Positions 8,354 through 17,604 of a stretch of 64,000 nucleotides of DNA are shown one piece after another. The stretch spans positions 62,001 to 126,000 of the forward strand of contig NZ_JBDKWG010000148.1 of the NCBI RefSeq assembly GCF_040151475.1, read 5' to 3'. Source of the DNA: CAXBNB01 sp040151475. Lineage in GTDB: Bacteria > Bacteroidota > Bacteroidia > Cytophagales > Cyclobacteriaceae. A model generated the notes under the pieces. The model made no database searches and was not told the origin of the DNA. It was given only the letters and a program-made list of their open reading frames with translations. A program made the translations under genes and the position numbers. The number at the start of each line of letters is the position of its first letter. The stretch's first letter is position 1.

Positions 8354-9172
8354 ATGAGATGCTTTAAAATTCTATTTCTTTTCTTTGTTCTCGCATTCTT
8401 TGTCACCAAAGGATATGCGGGTGCGGGTGCTCCAAAGAGTAACAAATATTCCTTAGATCATGCATTCAACTTGCTGCTGAATATTGATGAAGCTCCTCGA
8501 TTTCAGGATCGAAAAAGCTTAAAATCCAATTATGATGCATTTGTTGATGAGTTGAAGTTGAAACAACACAGGTGGAATGACAATCACCGATTATTGAAAA
8601 GAGTATTTTTTCAGGTTCATAAGGAATATCTGAAAAAGTATGTTCCGTATCAGTCCTTTCAGGATTTGTTCGAGACAGGGACTTATGGTTGTTTGACGGG
8701 AACCGCATTATATGCATTTCTTATGGATGAATTGGGGTATGAATATGAAATTATAGAAACCAATTACCACATGTTTTTATTGGTAAATACAGATGGACAT
8801 CAATACCTTATTGAATCAACTGACCCAATAAACGGGTTTGTTTATAAAGCTGATGAAATTGAAAGCAGGATAGATGCTGCGATGAAGCAAAATAAGCCAA
8901 GAGGAGGAAAGGGTTTTTCTTATGATATTTACAAATCTATTTCTTATGTTGAGTTGATAGGTTTACAGTACTACAATACCGCCGTAAATTCTTACAACTC
9001 AGGGAATCTTTCTCTGGCTTTGTATAGTTTGAATGAAGCTTCCAGATTTGACCGATCTCAGCGAATCAAAGAGCTTTTGGAATTAATTATGGCATCTGAA
9101 CAAGAAATACCAGATCTAAAAAAAGTTATTTCAGGTTATGACGAGTTGTCTTTAATACTAACAACTGGCTGA
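8354..9172 (+). CDS. Secreted transglutaminase-like protein
   Basis: 272 residues with a signal peptide (residues 1-22, ending GYA). The middle shows a papain-like transglutaminase-core triad: Cys113 in 'GTYGCLTGTALYAFLMDELG', His139 in 'TNYHMFLLV' and Asp157 in 'LIESTDP'. The C-terminal third (from about residue 200, 'YYNTAVNSYNSGNLSLALYSLNEASRFD') looks like one TPR-type helical pair. Such proteins act outside the cytoplasm as proteases, peptidases or cross-linking enzymes; the substrate is unknown. The upstream region holds three phased 11-bp repeats, suggesting response-regulator control. AGGGG lies just upstream of the ATG. It converges with the phosphoribosyltransferase gene, with 8 bases between the stops. 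Confidence 0.72.
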   Translation: MRCFKILFLFFVLAFFVTKGYAGAGAPKSNKYSLDHAFNLLLNIDEAPRFQDRKSLKSNYDAFVDELKLKQHRWNDNHRLLKRVFFQVHKEYLKKYVPYQSFQDLFETGTYGCLTGTALYAFLMDELGYEYEIIETNYHMFLLVNTDGHQYLIESTDPINGFVYKADEIESRIDAAMKQNKPRGGKGFSYDIYKSISYVELIGLQYYNTAVNSYNSGNLSLALYSLNEASRFDRSQRIKELLELIMASEQEIPDLKKVISGYDELSLILTTG

Positions 9173-9180
9173 TTTAACCT

Positions 9181-9684
9181 TCAATAAAGATAAACTCCTT
9201 TTCCTTTTTTTAACAAAACTTCTACATGTTCGGTAAACGTAGTTGCCAGTTCGTATCCTGTGTATTTAGGATAAATAGGGAAAAGTTTGTGGTTTCTGTT
9301 TACTAAAACCCCAACCTCTATTTTTTTTACATCAGAATTTAAGAAAGCTTTGAGAGTAAAAGCCACAGTTTTTCCCGTGTTCAATACGTCATCCAGTAAT
9401 ATCACCGCCTTGTTGGAAAAATTGACGTGTGTGTTGCTCAATTTTATTTCACTGGTAGAGGGCGAGTTTTTGTCTATTGATATCTTAACCGTTTCTACTT
9501 GTAGTGGTGAGATACTATTTAGTTCTTTTTCAATCAGAGAAGCAAGAATGTAGCCATTCTCTGAGATTCCTGCCAGTACTACTTGTTTCTCTTCTATATT
9601 ATTTTCATAAATCTCGTAAGCTATTCGTTTGATTTTCTGATCTATTTGCTTTTTATTAAGTATGAGATTTTTTTCTGCTACCAT
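9181..9684 (-). CDS. Phosphoribosyltransferase family protein
   Basis: 167 residues of type I phosphoribosyltransferase fold. The PRPP-binding loop is 'AVILLDDVLNTGKTVAFTLKAF' (the DD..TGKT signature), and the N-terminal half has the 'VVLAGISENGYILASLI' strand-loop that binds pyrophosphate. It resembles PyrR/hypoxanthine-type enzymes, but the substrate cannot be set from sequence. ATG at 9684 is preferred; a TTG at 9693 would overlap the stop of the Lrp-type regulator directly upstream. The two genes are thus an operon, and the regulator may control it. Confidence 0.83.
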   Translation of the reverse strand: MVAEKNLILNKKQIDQKIKRIAYEIYENNIEEKQVVLAGISENGYILASLIEKELNSISPLQVETVKISIDKNSPSTSEIKLSNTHVNFSNKAVILLDDVLNTGKTVAFTLKAFLNSDVKKIEVGVLVNRNHKLFPIYPKYTGYELATTFTEHVEVLLKKGKGVYLY

Positions 9685-9689
9685 TTTGT

Positions 9690-10175
9690 TCAACGCTTAT
9701 CATTGGGAATCGGAATAGACTTTGAATCCTTAAAAGTAGATAAAATTACCATTGTTTGCAGACTATCTACTACTTCTATGTCACTTACTTTTTCTAACAT
9801 GAGCAGTTGATAGCTGGCTATATCCCTGGCGATTACCCTAAGCAGAAAATCACCTGATCCGGTAACATGATGGCATTCTATGACTTCATCAATTTCCTTT
9901 ATTTTGGAGGTAAAAATGTCAATATTGGTTTTGTTATGGCCTTTGAGGGAAACCTGTACGAAGGTGTTTACTCCCAGGCCGAGTTTTTCTGAGTTCAATT
10001 CAGCATGGTAGCTTTTTATGATTCCGGATTGTTCTAGTTTTTTTACTCTCTCCAGAGTAGGAGCAGGAGAAAGGCCTATCTCTTCGGATAATTTAGCATT
10101 GGTAATTTTTCCTCTTTTTTGAAGAATCTTTAGAATGCTTCTATCCAACGAATCGAGTTTAAGATGGCTGTTCAT
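9690..10175 (-). CDS. Lrp/AsnC family transcriptional regulator
   Basis: 161 residues: an N-terminal winged helix-turn-helix ('LDRSILKILQKRGKITNAKLSEEIGLSPAPTLERVKKLE', cut here as residues 8-46) and a C-terminal RAM ligand-binding domain with the typical 'VIECHHVTGSGDFLLRV' stretch. Lrp-type proteins bind DNA as multimers and sense amino acids. The leader upstream contains the small palindrome TACAACAATTGTA (10220-10232), a candidate autoregulatory site. The gene runs directly into the phosphoribosyltransferase gene. Confidence 0.92.
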   Translation of the reverse strand: MNSHLKLDSLDRSILKILQKRGKITNAKLSEEIGLSPAPTLERVKKLEQSGIIKSYHAELNSEKLGLGVNTFVQVSLKGHNKTNIDIFTSKIKEIDEVIECHHVTGSGDFLLRVIARDIASYQLLMLEKVSDIEVVDSLQTMVILSTFKDSKSIPIPNDKR

Positions 10176-10332
10176 GATGGTTTGACGTAAATGGGGTTAT
10201 TTTTTTGTTGGTATGTGTTTACAACAATTGTATTTTTCAAATGCTCTAATATTAATTCATTTTATTCAGTTTTTAATTTTATATAAATATACTACAACAA
10301 TATTATATTTTGATTTTTCTTAATAGAGGATT

Positions 10333-13300
10333 TTAAAACTTTATTATTCTTTTTATCTCTTCTGTTTCAAGAGTATTGATTTTTAGGAAATACATTCCGG
10401 TATTGAAATTAGCAATGTCAATAGAGAAAGTATTGAGTCCTGTGGATATGTTGGGAAAAGATTCATTGTAAACGGTTTTGCCATGAATATTCAGGAGGGA
10501 AAGTGTAATGGTGGATTTGGTCGGAAGGATTATTCTAAAATTGATGGCATCCTCTGCAGGGTTCGGATATGGATTTTCTATTACAATTTCCTGATCGAAA
10601 TTGGTGCATTTTTCATTATTTAATGTGTTAGCATCTTCAATATTTGAGATTAGATCTTCCAAACGAATGCAAATGAAACCGATGTTGCTACTGGTGGAAG
10701 GGATTTCAAAATTTAAAGGATAAATGATTTCTTCTGAGGCATTTAGTGAACCGGAATAACTCTCTGAAATGGAAAAACTATTTTCTATTTCCACTGTAAC
10801 ATCAAAACCATCAATTTTTACTGTGCCACTGTTTGAAACGGTAAGTGAAAGATTGATCTTTCCATTATTTAAGGAAGGTTCAATTTCAACCAATTCCAAA
10901 TCCAATTTTGGCATGGTAGAAACAATTTTAGCATATGTCGTATCGCTACAGTTAAAGTTGTTTTCTGCTATAAGCCGAACATTGTAATCTCTTACTTCAT
11001 TGAAAATGAATGACGGATTTGTTTGGGATGATGAAGAGTTGGCAACATCACTAAAATCCCATGTGTAACGATCAGCACCTGTAGAATTGTTTGTAAAATT
11101 TACTTCCAATGGAGGTGCCCCAAAATTGACGTCAGTAGAAAATATTGCAGTCGGTGCAGCAAATATTTCAATTGATTTTGTGATTTGGTTTGTACATCCG
11201 TTTTCATTTATCACCATAAGTGAAACGTCATAAATACCAGATTGAGGAAAATTAAATACCGCTTGCGATCCATTTGCTGTTGCCAGCCCGTCGAAATCCC
11301 ATATTCTTGATATTATTGGGGAGGTTTCTACCAGTGACAGATCAGTAAATACAGTAAATTCATTGTCGCATGTTCTGGAGGCAGAAAAATCAACAGAAGG
11401 CAGATTTTCAATATATACTTCTTTGTTGAATTTTATTGCACAGTTATTTTGCGGTGTGACAGTGAGTGCTATATCATAAGTGCCACTGTTTTTAAAGGCA
11501 TATTGTGGGTTTTGTTCCGTAAATATTTTTCCATCTATCTCCCAATACCAGGATGTTATCGGATTGGATACATCAGTTGTGGTGATATCGGTAAAAAAAG
11601 TAAGTTCATTTAAACAACCGATAGAAGAAGTGAAATTTACAACGGGCGAGGGAGCTATGGTCACCATTTGTTGTACACTTCCCAGGCATCCGAAATTAGT
11701 TTCAGCAGATAAAGTAACTTCATATTCTCCGGCAGTTTCAAATTTAAACTCAGGGTTTTGATTGGTAGCTGAACCCAGCCCGTCAAAGTCCCAATTCCAT
11801 GCAGTGATGTTGGCATTGTCTGCTAATGACTCATCAGTAAATTGTAATAGCAGGTTCTCACAACCAGCTTCTGCTGTGAACGAAACAGTGGGTAATGAAT
11901 AGACAGTCAATGGTTTTGAGATAACGTTGGTACAGCCCATATCATTAGTGCTGGAAAGAGTTATCACATAGTCATCTGCAGACTGAAAAGCGTGCGATGG
12001 GTTTTCTGTAGTGTTAGTGAAACCATCACCAAAATCCCATAAAAATTCAGAAACACTTTCACCGGTTGTTTGGTTGTTCATGTAGATTTCCACTCCCTCA
12101 CAATCGTTTATGACATCAAAATCAACACTTGGCCCGGCAATAACTTCTACATTTTGCGAGAAAAATGACTCGCAACCTGGAATAGACATGGTCAGAGAAA
12201 TTTGTTTTGTACCCCCAGTACTGAAGGTATAAGCTGGATTTGCTTCTGCGCTGGTACTTTCTCCATCAAAATCCCAGAGGTAAGAGATAATTTCAGGAGT
12301 ATGATCTGATTCGTTCGAGAGGTTGTTAAATGACAATTCAGTATTAGAACAGACCAGTTCCGTTTCTATTTCAAAATCCGGTGTTGGAGGTTCAGGATAC
12401 AATACCACTTGTTGAGTCGTATTGTTAAAGCAACCATTGGTAGCTTGTACTACGAGTTTCACATCTTGTGTTCCAATTGATCCAAACTGAAAGTTTGGAT
12501 TTGGCTCGTTACTATCTTCGATACCATCGTTGTTGAAGTCCCAAGAGTAGGAGGAGATGCCGACATTGTCAGTGGTGGTGAAGGTGTTGGTGTTTGCGAT
12601 GCACTGAGAATCGTCGATAGAAAAGGATATTTCGGGGGCTTGGGAGTCAATTACCGTTATTGTTTGGGATGAAACATCGAAGTTTCCGTTACTGCTGAAA
12701 GCAGTAAGTTCAATGGCAAAGGTTCCAGAGTCATCATATGTTATATCTTGAGGTTCGGTTTCAATATTTGAGGCAAGGTTTCCTGAGCACTGGTCATTAA
12801 AATCTATTCTACTTACAATACCATTATTTCGACTTGTTGTATATGCATGCCATCCTGGAGAGTCCCTGACCAATTTTAAAGTTCGAAACTGGCCAGTAAT
12901 ATCTAATTCGCCCAACGACTCAATAGTGGGAATTGCTTCAAGATCAGTCCCAAAATTAATTCTGTAGAATCCAGTATTTTGACCAGCGACCAAACCATAA
13001 TACGACAATCCCTCTTGTATCAACTCAATTCCAAAAGGTTTATCTACTGTGCCGAGATCAGTATATGTATAATTCAAATCAAATAAAGTTGAACCAAATT
13101 CAATCCTGAATATTTTGTCTTGACCATAAGAACAAATGAGGCCGTACCATAATCCATTCGTTTCAATAATAGATATTTTATCAGCTGCATTTAGTCCAAT
13201 GTCATTTCCTATGGTAATTGCATCTGCCACCGAAGGATTATTTGACAAGGTTGCGCCAAAATTTATTAAGGTAATGTTGTTACTAGAATTATTTGAGATT

Positions 13301-16083
13301 ACAGCTATGTACTGGTCTTTCGCTTTAATTATTTGGATTGCATAAGGTCTACTTAAGCTCCCAAAATTTCCTAGTGACTCGGTGATAGAAGGAGGAGCAT
13401 CAAGCCCATCTCCAAATGTCCACCTAATAAGGAGATTGTTTCCAGAGTTAACTATAAAGCCATACCAGATACCCTGATCCTTGTATAATCTCATTTGATT
13501 TGGATTATTCAATAAGTCATTTGGGTTTCCTAAGTCAGTTAATATTGGAGATTTATCTAAATTATTACCATAGTCTAATCGAAATACTTTTTTTGATAGG
13601 AAATCTGTAACATAACCATGCCATTGACCTTCTTCAAAAACAATATCAATATCTGCTGTAAATGAGGCTTCACTTATTGCAAACGCACTGTGATTCTCTG
13701 GCAAGCTATCCAAATCGTTCATACAAAAATCCCATTGATAGTTTACCCCATTAATGGTAGTATTTGTTATTTCTATTTGTTCATTTAAACAGGCTGTATT
13801 GGGAAGGTCGAAATTTGTAAGTGGTTTTTCTGCTGATTGAATTATTACGTTATTACTAAATACATCTGAACATCCTTGGGCAGTAGTAACTGACAATGAA
13901 ACTTCAACGGTATCTGGACTAGAAAAGGTAATCTGTGTAGTTTTATCGCTAGAAGAAAAACTATTTCCAAATTTCCAATTCCATTGTATTATATTATCCT
14001 CTTCTAAAGTTAAATCTTGACCGTAAAATTGAGAAGTTAGGTTTTCGACAATTGGAGAATCATATAAAAATTCAACTAGTGGTTGATCATTGATATTTAT
14101 ATTTTTTTCTAACTTAGAAATGCAACCATTATTATTGTCAGTTACGCTTAATGAAATTATATAATCGTCTGCCAGTGTGTATAAATGCTGAGGAGAATAT
14201 GTTGATGTGGTTGGACTTCCGTCCCCGAAATCCCAAAGTACACTTGTGTTGGTAGTTTCACTATTATTAATAAACTGCACTTCTTCTCCAAAGCAATTAT
14301 TTGTATAACTAAAGTTTATTCCAGGTCCTGTAATGACTTCAACATTTTGAGAAAAAAAAGACTCACATCCCGGAATAGACATAGAAAGGGAAATTTGCTT
14401 TGTACCTCCTGAATCGAAGGTATATGCTGGATTTACTTCTGTGCTTGTACTTTCACCATCAAAATCCCAGAGGTAGGAAATACTTTCAGAAGTATGAGCC
14501 GATTCATCAGATAGGTTATTGAAAGACAATTCAGTATTTGAACAGGCCAATTCTGAATCAACCTCAAAACTTGGTGTTGGTGGTTCTGGATATAAAATTA
14601 CTTCTTGTGTTGTATTATTAAAGCATCCATTGGTGGCTTGAACCACCAACTTTACATCATGAGTCCCAATTGATCCAAATTGAAAGTTGGGGTTTTGCTC
14701 GTTGGAGTCTTCAATACCATCAGCGTTAAAGTCCCAGGAGTAAGAGGAGATGTCGCCATTGTCAGTGGTGGTGAAAGTGTTTGTATTGGCGATACATTGA
14801 TTGCTAGTTGAAAAGGAGATATTCGGAGCTGTGCCATTTAGAACAGCTATCGTTTGAGAAGCTACATCTAAGTTTCCGTTGCTGCTAAAAGCAGTAAGTT
14901 CTATGGCAAAAGTTCCCGAGACATCATAAGTTAAAAGTTGAGGTTCGGTTTCAGTATTTGACGCAAGATTTCCTGTGCACTGGTCATTAAAATCTATTCT
15001 ACTTACAATACCATTATTTCGACTTGTTGTATAAGCATGCCATCTGGGAGATTCCCTGATCACTTTTAAAGTTCGAAGTTGATCAGGAATATCCAATTTT
15101 CCAATCGATTCGATAGTGGGAACTGATTCGATATCTATTCCAAAATTTATTCTGTATAATCCAGTAGTTTGTCCAACAACTAAACCGTAAAACGACAACC
15201 CTTCTTGAATTAATTCGATTCCAAACGGTTTACTAACTGTGCCGATATCAGTAAATGTATAATTCGTGTCAAATAGCGTTGAACCAAATTCAATTCTGAA
15301 GATTTTATTATTACCAGAAGAACAAATTAGTCCATACCATGATCCATTGGTTTCAATAATAGATATTTTGTCAGCTGCACTTAGGCCAATTTCATTTCCA
15401 ATAGTGATAGCATCTCCAATGGTAGGGGTATTCGACAAGGTTGTGCCGAAATTTATAAGAGTAATGCTGTTATTAGAATTATTAGGGATTACAGCGATGT
15501 ACTGATCATTTTCTTTAATTAGCTGAATTCCATAGGGTCTACTTAAGCTCCCGAAATTTCCCAGTGACTCTGTGATAGAAGGAGGAGCATCAAGTCCATC
15601 ACCAAATGTCCACCTAATTAGGAGGTTGTTTCCAGAGTTGACTATAAAGCCATACCATATTCCCTGATCTTTATACAATCGCATTTGGTAGGGGGAATTG
15701 AGAAGGTTATTTGGATTTCCTAAGTCAATTAATACTGGTGAATTATCTAAATTATCACCATAGTCTAATCGAAATACCTTTTTTAATAGAAAATCTGTAA
15801 CATAACCATACCATTGTCCTTCTTCAAAAACGATTTCAATATCTGCGGTAAATGATGCTTCATCTATTGGATAAGCGCCATGGTATTGTGGCAAGCTATC
15901 TAAATCGTTCATACAAAAATCCCATTGATAGTTTACTCCGTTTATTGTGGTATTTGATATTTCTATTTGTTGATTCAAACAGACTGTACTAGGAAGATCA
16001 AAAGACGCAGTAAGTTGGCCGGAAGCATTAAAGCTTGCGATGGAAAAAAAGAGGATGGTAATATTTCTAAATGATAAAATCAT
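10333..16083 (-). CDS. Giant PKD/beta-propeller cell-surface protein with type IX sorting tail
   Basis: 1916 residues. A signal peptide ('MILSFRNITILFFSIASFN', ending ASGQ) is followed by two copies of a large unit (nucleotides about 14330-16002 and 12130-13812). Each unit is a PKD domain split after 'NYQWDFCMND' by six ~50-residue repeats of the form WYG...RI.FG...P...LG, then two intact PKD domains. Two PKD domains lie between the units and five follow the second. Then comes a CARDB-like domain ('LELVEIEPSLNNGKINLSL') and a type A type IX secretion tail ('NPYPNPAEDAINF' to 'LETEEIKRIIKF'). The role is probably adhesion or surface display. The frame stays open to 16143, but the signal peptide begins at ATG 16083, overlapping the upstream gene by 17 bases. 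Confidence 0.9.
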   Translation of the reverse strand: MILSFRNITILFFSIASFNASGQLTASFDLPSTVCLNQQIEISNTTINGVNYQWDFCMNDLDSLPQYHGAYPIDEASFTADIEIVFEEGQWYGYVTDFLLKKVFRLDYGDNLDNSPVLIDLGNPNNLLNSPYQMRLYKDQGIWYGFIVNSGNNLLIRWTFGDGLDAPPSITESLGNFGSLSRPYGIQLIKENDQYIAVIPNNSNNSITLINFGTTLSNTPTIGDAITIGNEIGLSAADKISIIETNGSWYGLICSSGNNKIFRIEFGSTLFDTNYTFTDIGTVSKPFGIELIQEGLSFYGLVVGQTTGLYRINFGIDIESVPTIESIGKLDIPDQLRTLKVIRESPRWHAYTTSRNNGIVSRIDFNDQCTGNLASNTETEPQLLTYDVSGTFAIELTAFSSNGNLDVASQTIAVLNGTAPNISFSTSNQCIANTNTFTTTDNGDISSYSWDFNADGIEDSNEQNPNFQFGSIGTHDVKLVVQATNGCFNNTTQEVILYPEPPTPSFEVDSELACSNTELSFNNLSDESAHTSESISYLWDFDGESTSTEVNPAYTFDSGGTKQISLSMSIPGCESFFSQNVEVITGPGINFSYTNNCFGEEVQFINNSETTNTSVLWDFGDGSPTTSTYSPQHLYTLADDYIISLSVTDNNNGCISKLEKNININDQPLVEFLYDSPIVENLTSQFYGQDLTLEEDNIIQWNWKFGNSFSSSDKTTQITFSSPDTVEVSLSVTTAQGCSDVFSNNVIIQSAEKPLTNFDLPNTACLNEQIEITNTTINGVNYQWDFCMNDLDSLPENHSAFAISEASFTADIDIVFEEGQWHGYVTDFLSKKVFRLDYGNNLDKSPILTDLGNPNDLLNNPNQMRLYKDQGIWYGFIVNSGNNLLIRWTFGDGLDAPPSITESLGNFGSLSRPYAIQIIKAKDQYIAVISNNSSNNITLINFGATLSNNPSVADAITIGNDIGLNAADKISIIETNGLWYGLICSYGQDKIFRIEFGSTLFDLNYTYTDLGTVDKPFGIELIQEGLSYYGLVAGQNTGFYRINFGTDLEAIPTIESLGELDITGQFRTLKLVRDSPGWHAYTTSRNNGIVSRIDFNDQCSGNLASNIETEPQDITYDDSGTFAIELTAFSSNGNFDVSSQTITVIDSQAPEISFSIDDSQCIANTNTFTTTDNVGISSYSWDFNNDGIEDSNEPNPNFQFGSIGTQDVKLVVQATNGCFNNTTQQVVLYPEPPTPDFEIETELVCSNTELSFNNLSNESDHTPEIISYLWDFDGESTSAEANPAYTFSTGGTKQISLTMSIPGCESFFSQNVEVIAGPSVDFDVINDCEGVEIYMNNQTTGESVSEFLWDFGDGFTNTTENPSHAFQSADDYVITLSSTNDMGCTNVISKPLTVYSLPTVSFTAEAGCENLLLQFTDESLADNANITAWNWDFDGLGSATNQNPEFKFETAGEYEVTLSAETNFGCLGSVQQMVTIAPSPVVNFTSSIGCLNELTFFTDITTTDVSNPITSWYWEIDGKIFTEQNPQYAFKNSGTYDIALTVTPQNNCAIKFNKEVYIENLPSVDFSASRTCDNEFTVFTDLSLVETSPIISRIWDFDGLATANGSQAVFNFPQSGIYDVSLMVINENGCTNQITKSIEIFAAPTAIFSTDVNFGAPPLEVNFTNNSTGADRYTWDFSDVANSSSSQTNPSFIFNEVRDYNVRLIAENNFNCSDTTYAKIVSTMPKLDLELVEIEPSLNNGKINLSLTVSNSGTVKIDGFDVTVEIENSFSISESYSGSLNASEEIIYPLNFEIPSTSSNIGFICIRLEDLISNIEDANTLNNEKCTNFDQEIVIENPYPNPAEDAINFRIILPTKSTITLSLLNIHGKTVYNESFPNISTGLNTFSIDIANFNTGMYFLKINTLETEEIKRIIKF
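12130..13812 (-). repeat. Internal repeat copy B (split PKD + propeller + two PKD)
   Basis: Second copy of a ~1.68-kb coding unit inside the PKD protein gene, 2190-2193 bases from the first. Similarity is visible at DNA level: 13351-13400 and 15541-15590 both read through GGTGATAGAAGGAGGAGCAT-like sequence with only a few base changes. The inserted propeller spans about 12796-13680. Outside this span the flanking PKD domains differ clearly between copies. Confidence 0.85.
14330..16002 (-). repeat. Internal repeat copy A (split PKD + propeller + two PKD)
   Basis: First copy of the same unit, next to the signal peptide. It begins at 'FDLPSTVCLNQQIEI' and ends near 'QNVEVITGP'; copy B begins 'FDLPNTACLNEQIEI' and ends 'QNVEVIAGP'. 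The propeller spans about 14988-15870. Most differences between copies are single bases, so the duplication is recent or kept alike by gene conversion. Confidence 0.85.
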
Positions 16084-16858
16084 ACTTCTTAAAAATGGGT
16101 CTCCATACGGAGATGTTATACTTTTCCCACGCGTGACATCCAAATGGTAATTTATTTTCTAAAATAGCCAGCCCTTCTTTTGGATTTTTTTCAATTGAAA
16201 ATTTTAGGGCTTCTTTAAAATCAGGAACTTTAAAATTATAAAAATATTTAGTTACTAAAATAGACCAGACCATATCCTCATTGTTATTGTATTTTTGTAA
16301 GTTTGGTTCTATCAATGGAAGCCATTTGCTAATTTTATAAAATGTTTTCACCTTTCTTAATGACAGTCCTCCGTTTCCAACATTTAGTTTATTTCCTTTG
16401 TTAAAATCTACAATTCTTTTTAAAAATCTTATAATTAAATTTGAGGATGATAATAATTGGTGATAAAAATGAGTTGGACTCTTTTTGTCGAACCAAGGAG
16501 CTCCTATATAGTCGTATTCCTTGTCACACCATTGATCAATATTGAAATCAAAAACAAACGCATCTAACTGATATAGAAGTAAGTATTGGTATTTTAGAAA
16601 ACACTTATAGAATAATGGACTAATAAGAAGGCTGTTGTAACCCTTGATGGATTCAAAGAATTTAGGATCAAAATATATAGTTTCAAAAGAGACTTTATGA
16701 AGAATTTCATAATTTGCTAATTCAAGTCCTTTTGGCGCTATAAATGTGATTGGATTGTGTTTACATACTTGTGTAATTCTTTCGAGTGAAATTAATTCAT
16801 AGCGACTTAATACAGATTTATAAATTGGAATGACTATGACACATTTATTTATCATCAC
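16067..16858 (-). CDS. DUF5672 family protein (putative glycosyltransferase)
   Basis: 263 residues with DUF5672 features: an N-terminal 'CVIVIPIYK' strand, 'YLLLYQLDAFVFDFNIDQWC' with an acidic residue where nucleotide-sugar enzymes hold a metal, 'YDYIGAPWF', 'NVGNGGLSLRKVKTF', and a C-terminal 'LPFGCHAW'. DUF5672 proteins occur in capsule and O-antigen clusters and are probably glycosyltransferases. The start ATG overlaps the stop of the methyltransferase upstream by 4 bases (ATGA). The end overlaps the PKD protein gene by 17 bases. Confidence 0.82.
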   Translation of the reverse strand: MMINKCVIVIPIYKSVLSRYELISLERITQVCKHNPITFIAPKGLELANYEILHKVSFETIYFDPKFFESIKGYNSLLISPLFYKCFLKYQYLLLYQLDAFVFDFNIDQWCDKEYDYIGAPWFDKKSPTHFYHQLLSSSNLIIRFLKRIVDFNKGNKLNVGNGGLSLRKVKTFYKISKWLPLIEPNLQKYNNNEDMVWSILVTKYFYNFKVPDFKEALKFSIEKNPKEGLAILENKLPFGCHAWEKYNISVWRPIFKKYDFII

Positions 16859-17553
16859 TTTTTCACACCCACCAAATTAATTGAAGTATATGGAAATCTT
16901 TTTTCTTTTTTTAGCACCTGTCGAAGAAGATACTCTTTTCTAAAATTCTTGTTTCCAAAAAAGTGTAAAACTCTTTTCAATTTTCTGAGTATCGGGTTCT
17001 TAATGTCTTGTTGAAATTGGTAAAGCTCATTCTTATATAAAAAATCATTTGGATCCCGTGATAATTTTTGCATGTCATTATCTGTATTAGATGAAATTGT
17101 GTTTTCACCTAACAAATCAAAATCAAAATCTTTGAACAGGTATCTCACAGCTTCAGGAGTGAACCTCCAATAGTCAGATGGATATCCATGAAATTGCCAA
17201 ATGAACGGAGTTGAAATGAACAATACACCCCCTTTCTTAACCAAATGGGAAATATTATTAGCAGCCTTATATATATCTTTTACATGTTCCATGACACTAC
17301 AGCAAATTACTGTTTGATATTTCGTGCTTTGCAACACTTCTGGAAAGTCATCGAAATCTTGAGTCAAATCACATACAACATCCACGTTTTGCCCGGATTC
17401 TAAGTCCATACCTAAATATTCAAACGAAGGAAATATTGATCGATAATCTATGCTAGTAGAAGGGTCGTAAAACTTAGAACCCACTTCTAAGATTGGGCCT
17501 TTCACTAAGTTTCTATTTTCTCTTATCCATAATAACTGATTATAATCTCCCAT
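16855..17553 (-). CDS. Class I SAM-dependent methyltransferase
   Basis: 232 residues with a class I methyltransferase fold: motif I 'GPILEVGSKFYDP', an acidic loop 'FEYLGMDLESG', 'VDVVCDLTQDF', and 'YQTVICCSVMEHVKD', which matches the post-motif region of Methyltransf_11 enzymes. 'GGVLFISTPF' is the typical strand after it. It probably methylates a sugar or lipid-linked intermediate of the cluster. Overlaps DUF5672 by 4 bases. Confidence 0.82.
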   Translation of the reverse strand: MGDYNQLLWIRENRNLVKGPILEVGSKFYDPSTSIDYRSIFPSFEYLGMDLESGQNVDVVCDLTQDFDDFPEVLQSTKYQTVICCSVMEHVKDIYKAANNISHLVKKGGVLFISTPFIWQFHGYPSDYWRFTPEAVRYLFKDFDFDLLGENTISSNTDNDMQKLSRDPNDFLYKNELYQFQQDIKNPILRKLKRVLHFFGNKNFRKEYLLRQVLKKEKRFPYTSINLVGVKK

Positions 17554-17604
17554 GATTTAAATTTCGAATGTGATTATTATTACTAATTAATGAGGTAAAC
17601 ATCT

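Noticed and set aside
12459..12650. Short open frames inside the PKD gene repeats, also at 14652-14837
   Set aside because: They recur in both repeats in the same position, because the DNA is duplicated; the peptides are low-complexity shadows.
16084..16143. Longer start for the PKD protein
   Set aside because: The extra 20 residues would precede the signal peptide and come from antisense-free overlap with the glycosylation gene; ATG 16083 starts a clean signal peptide.
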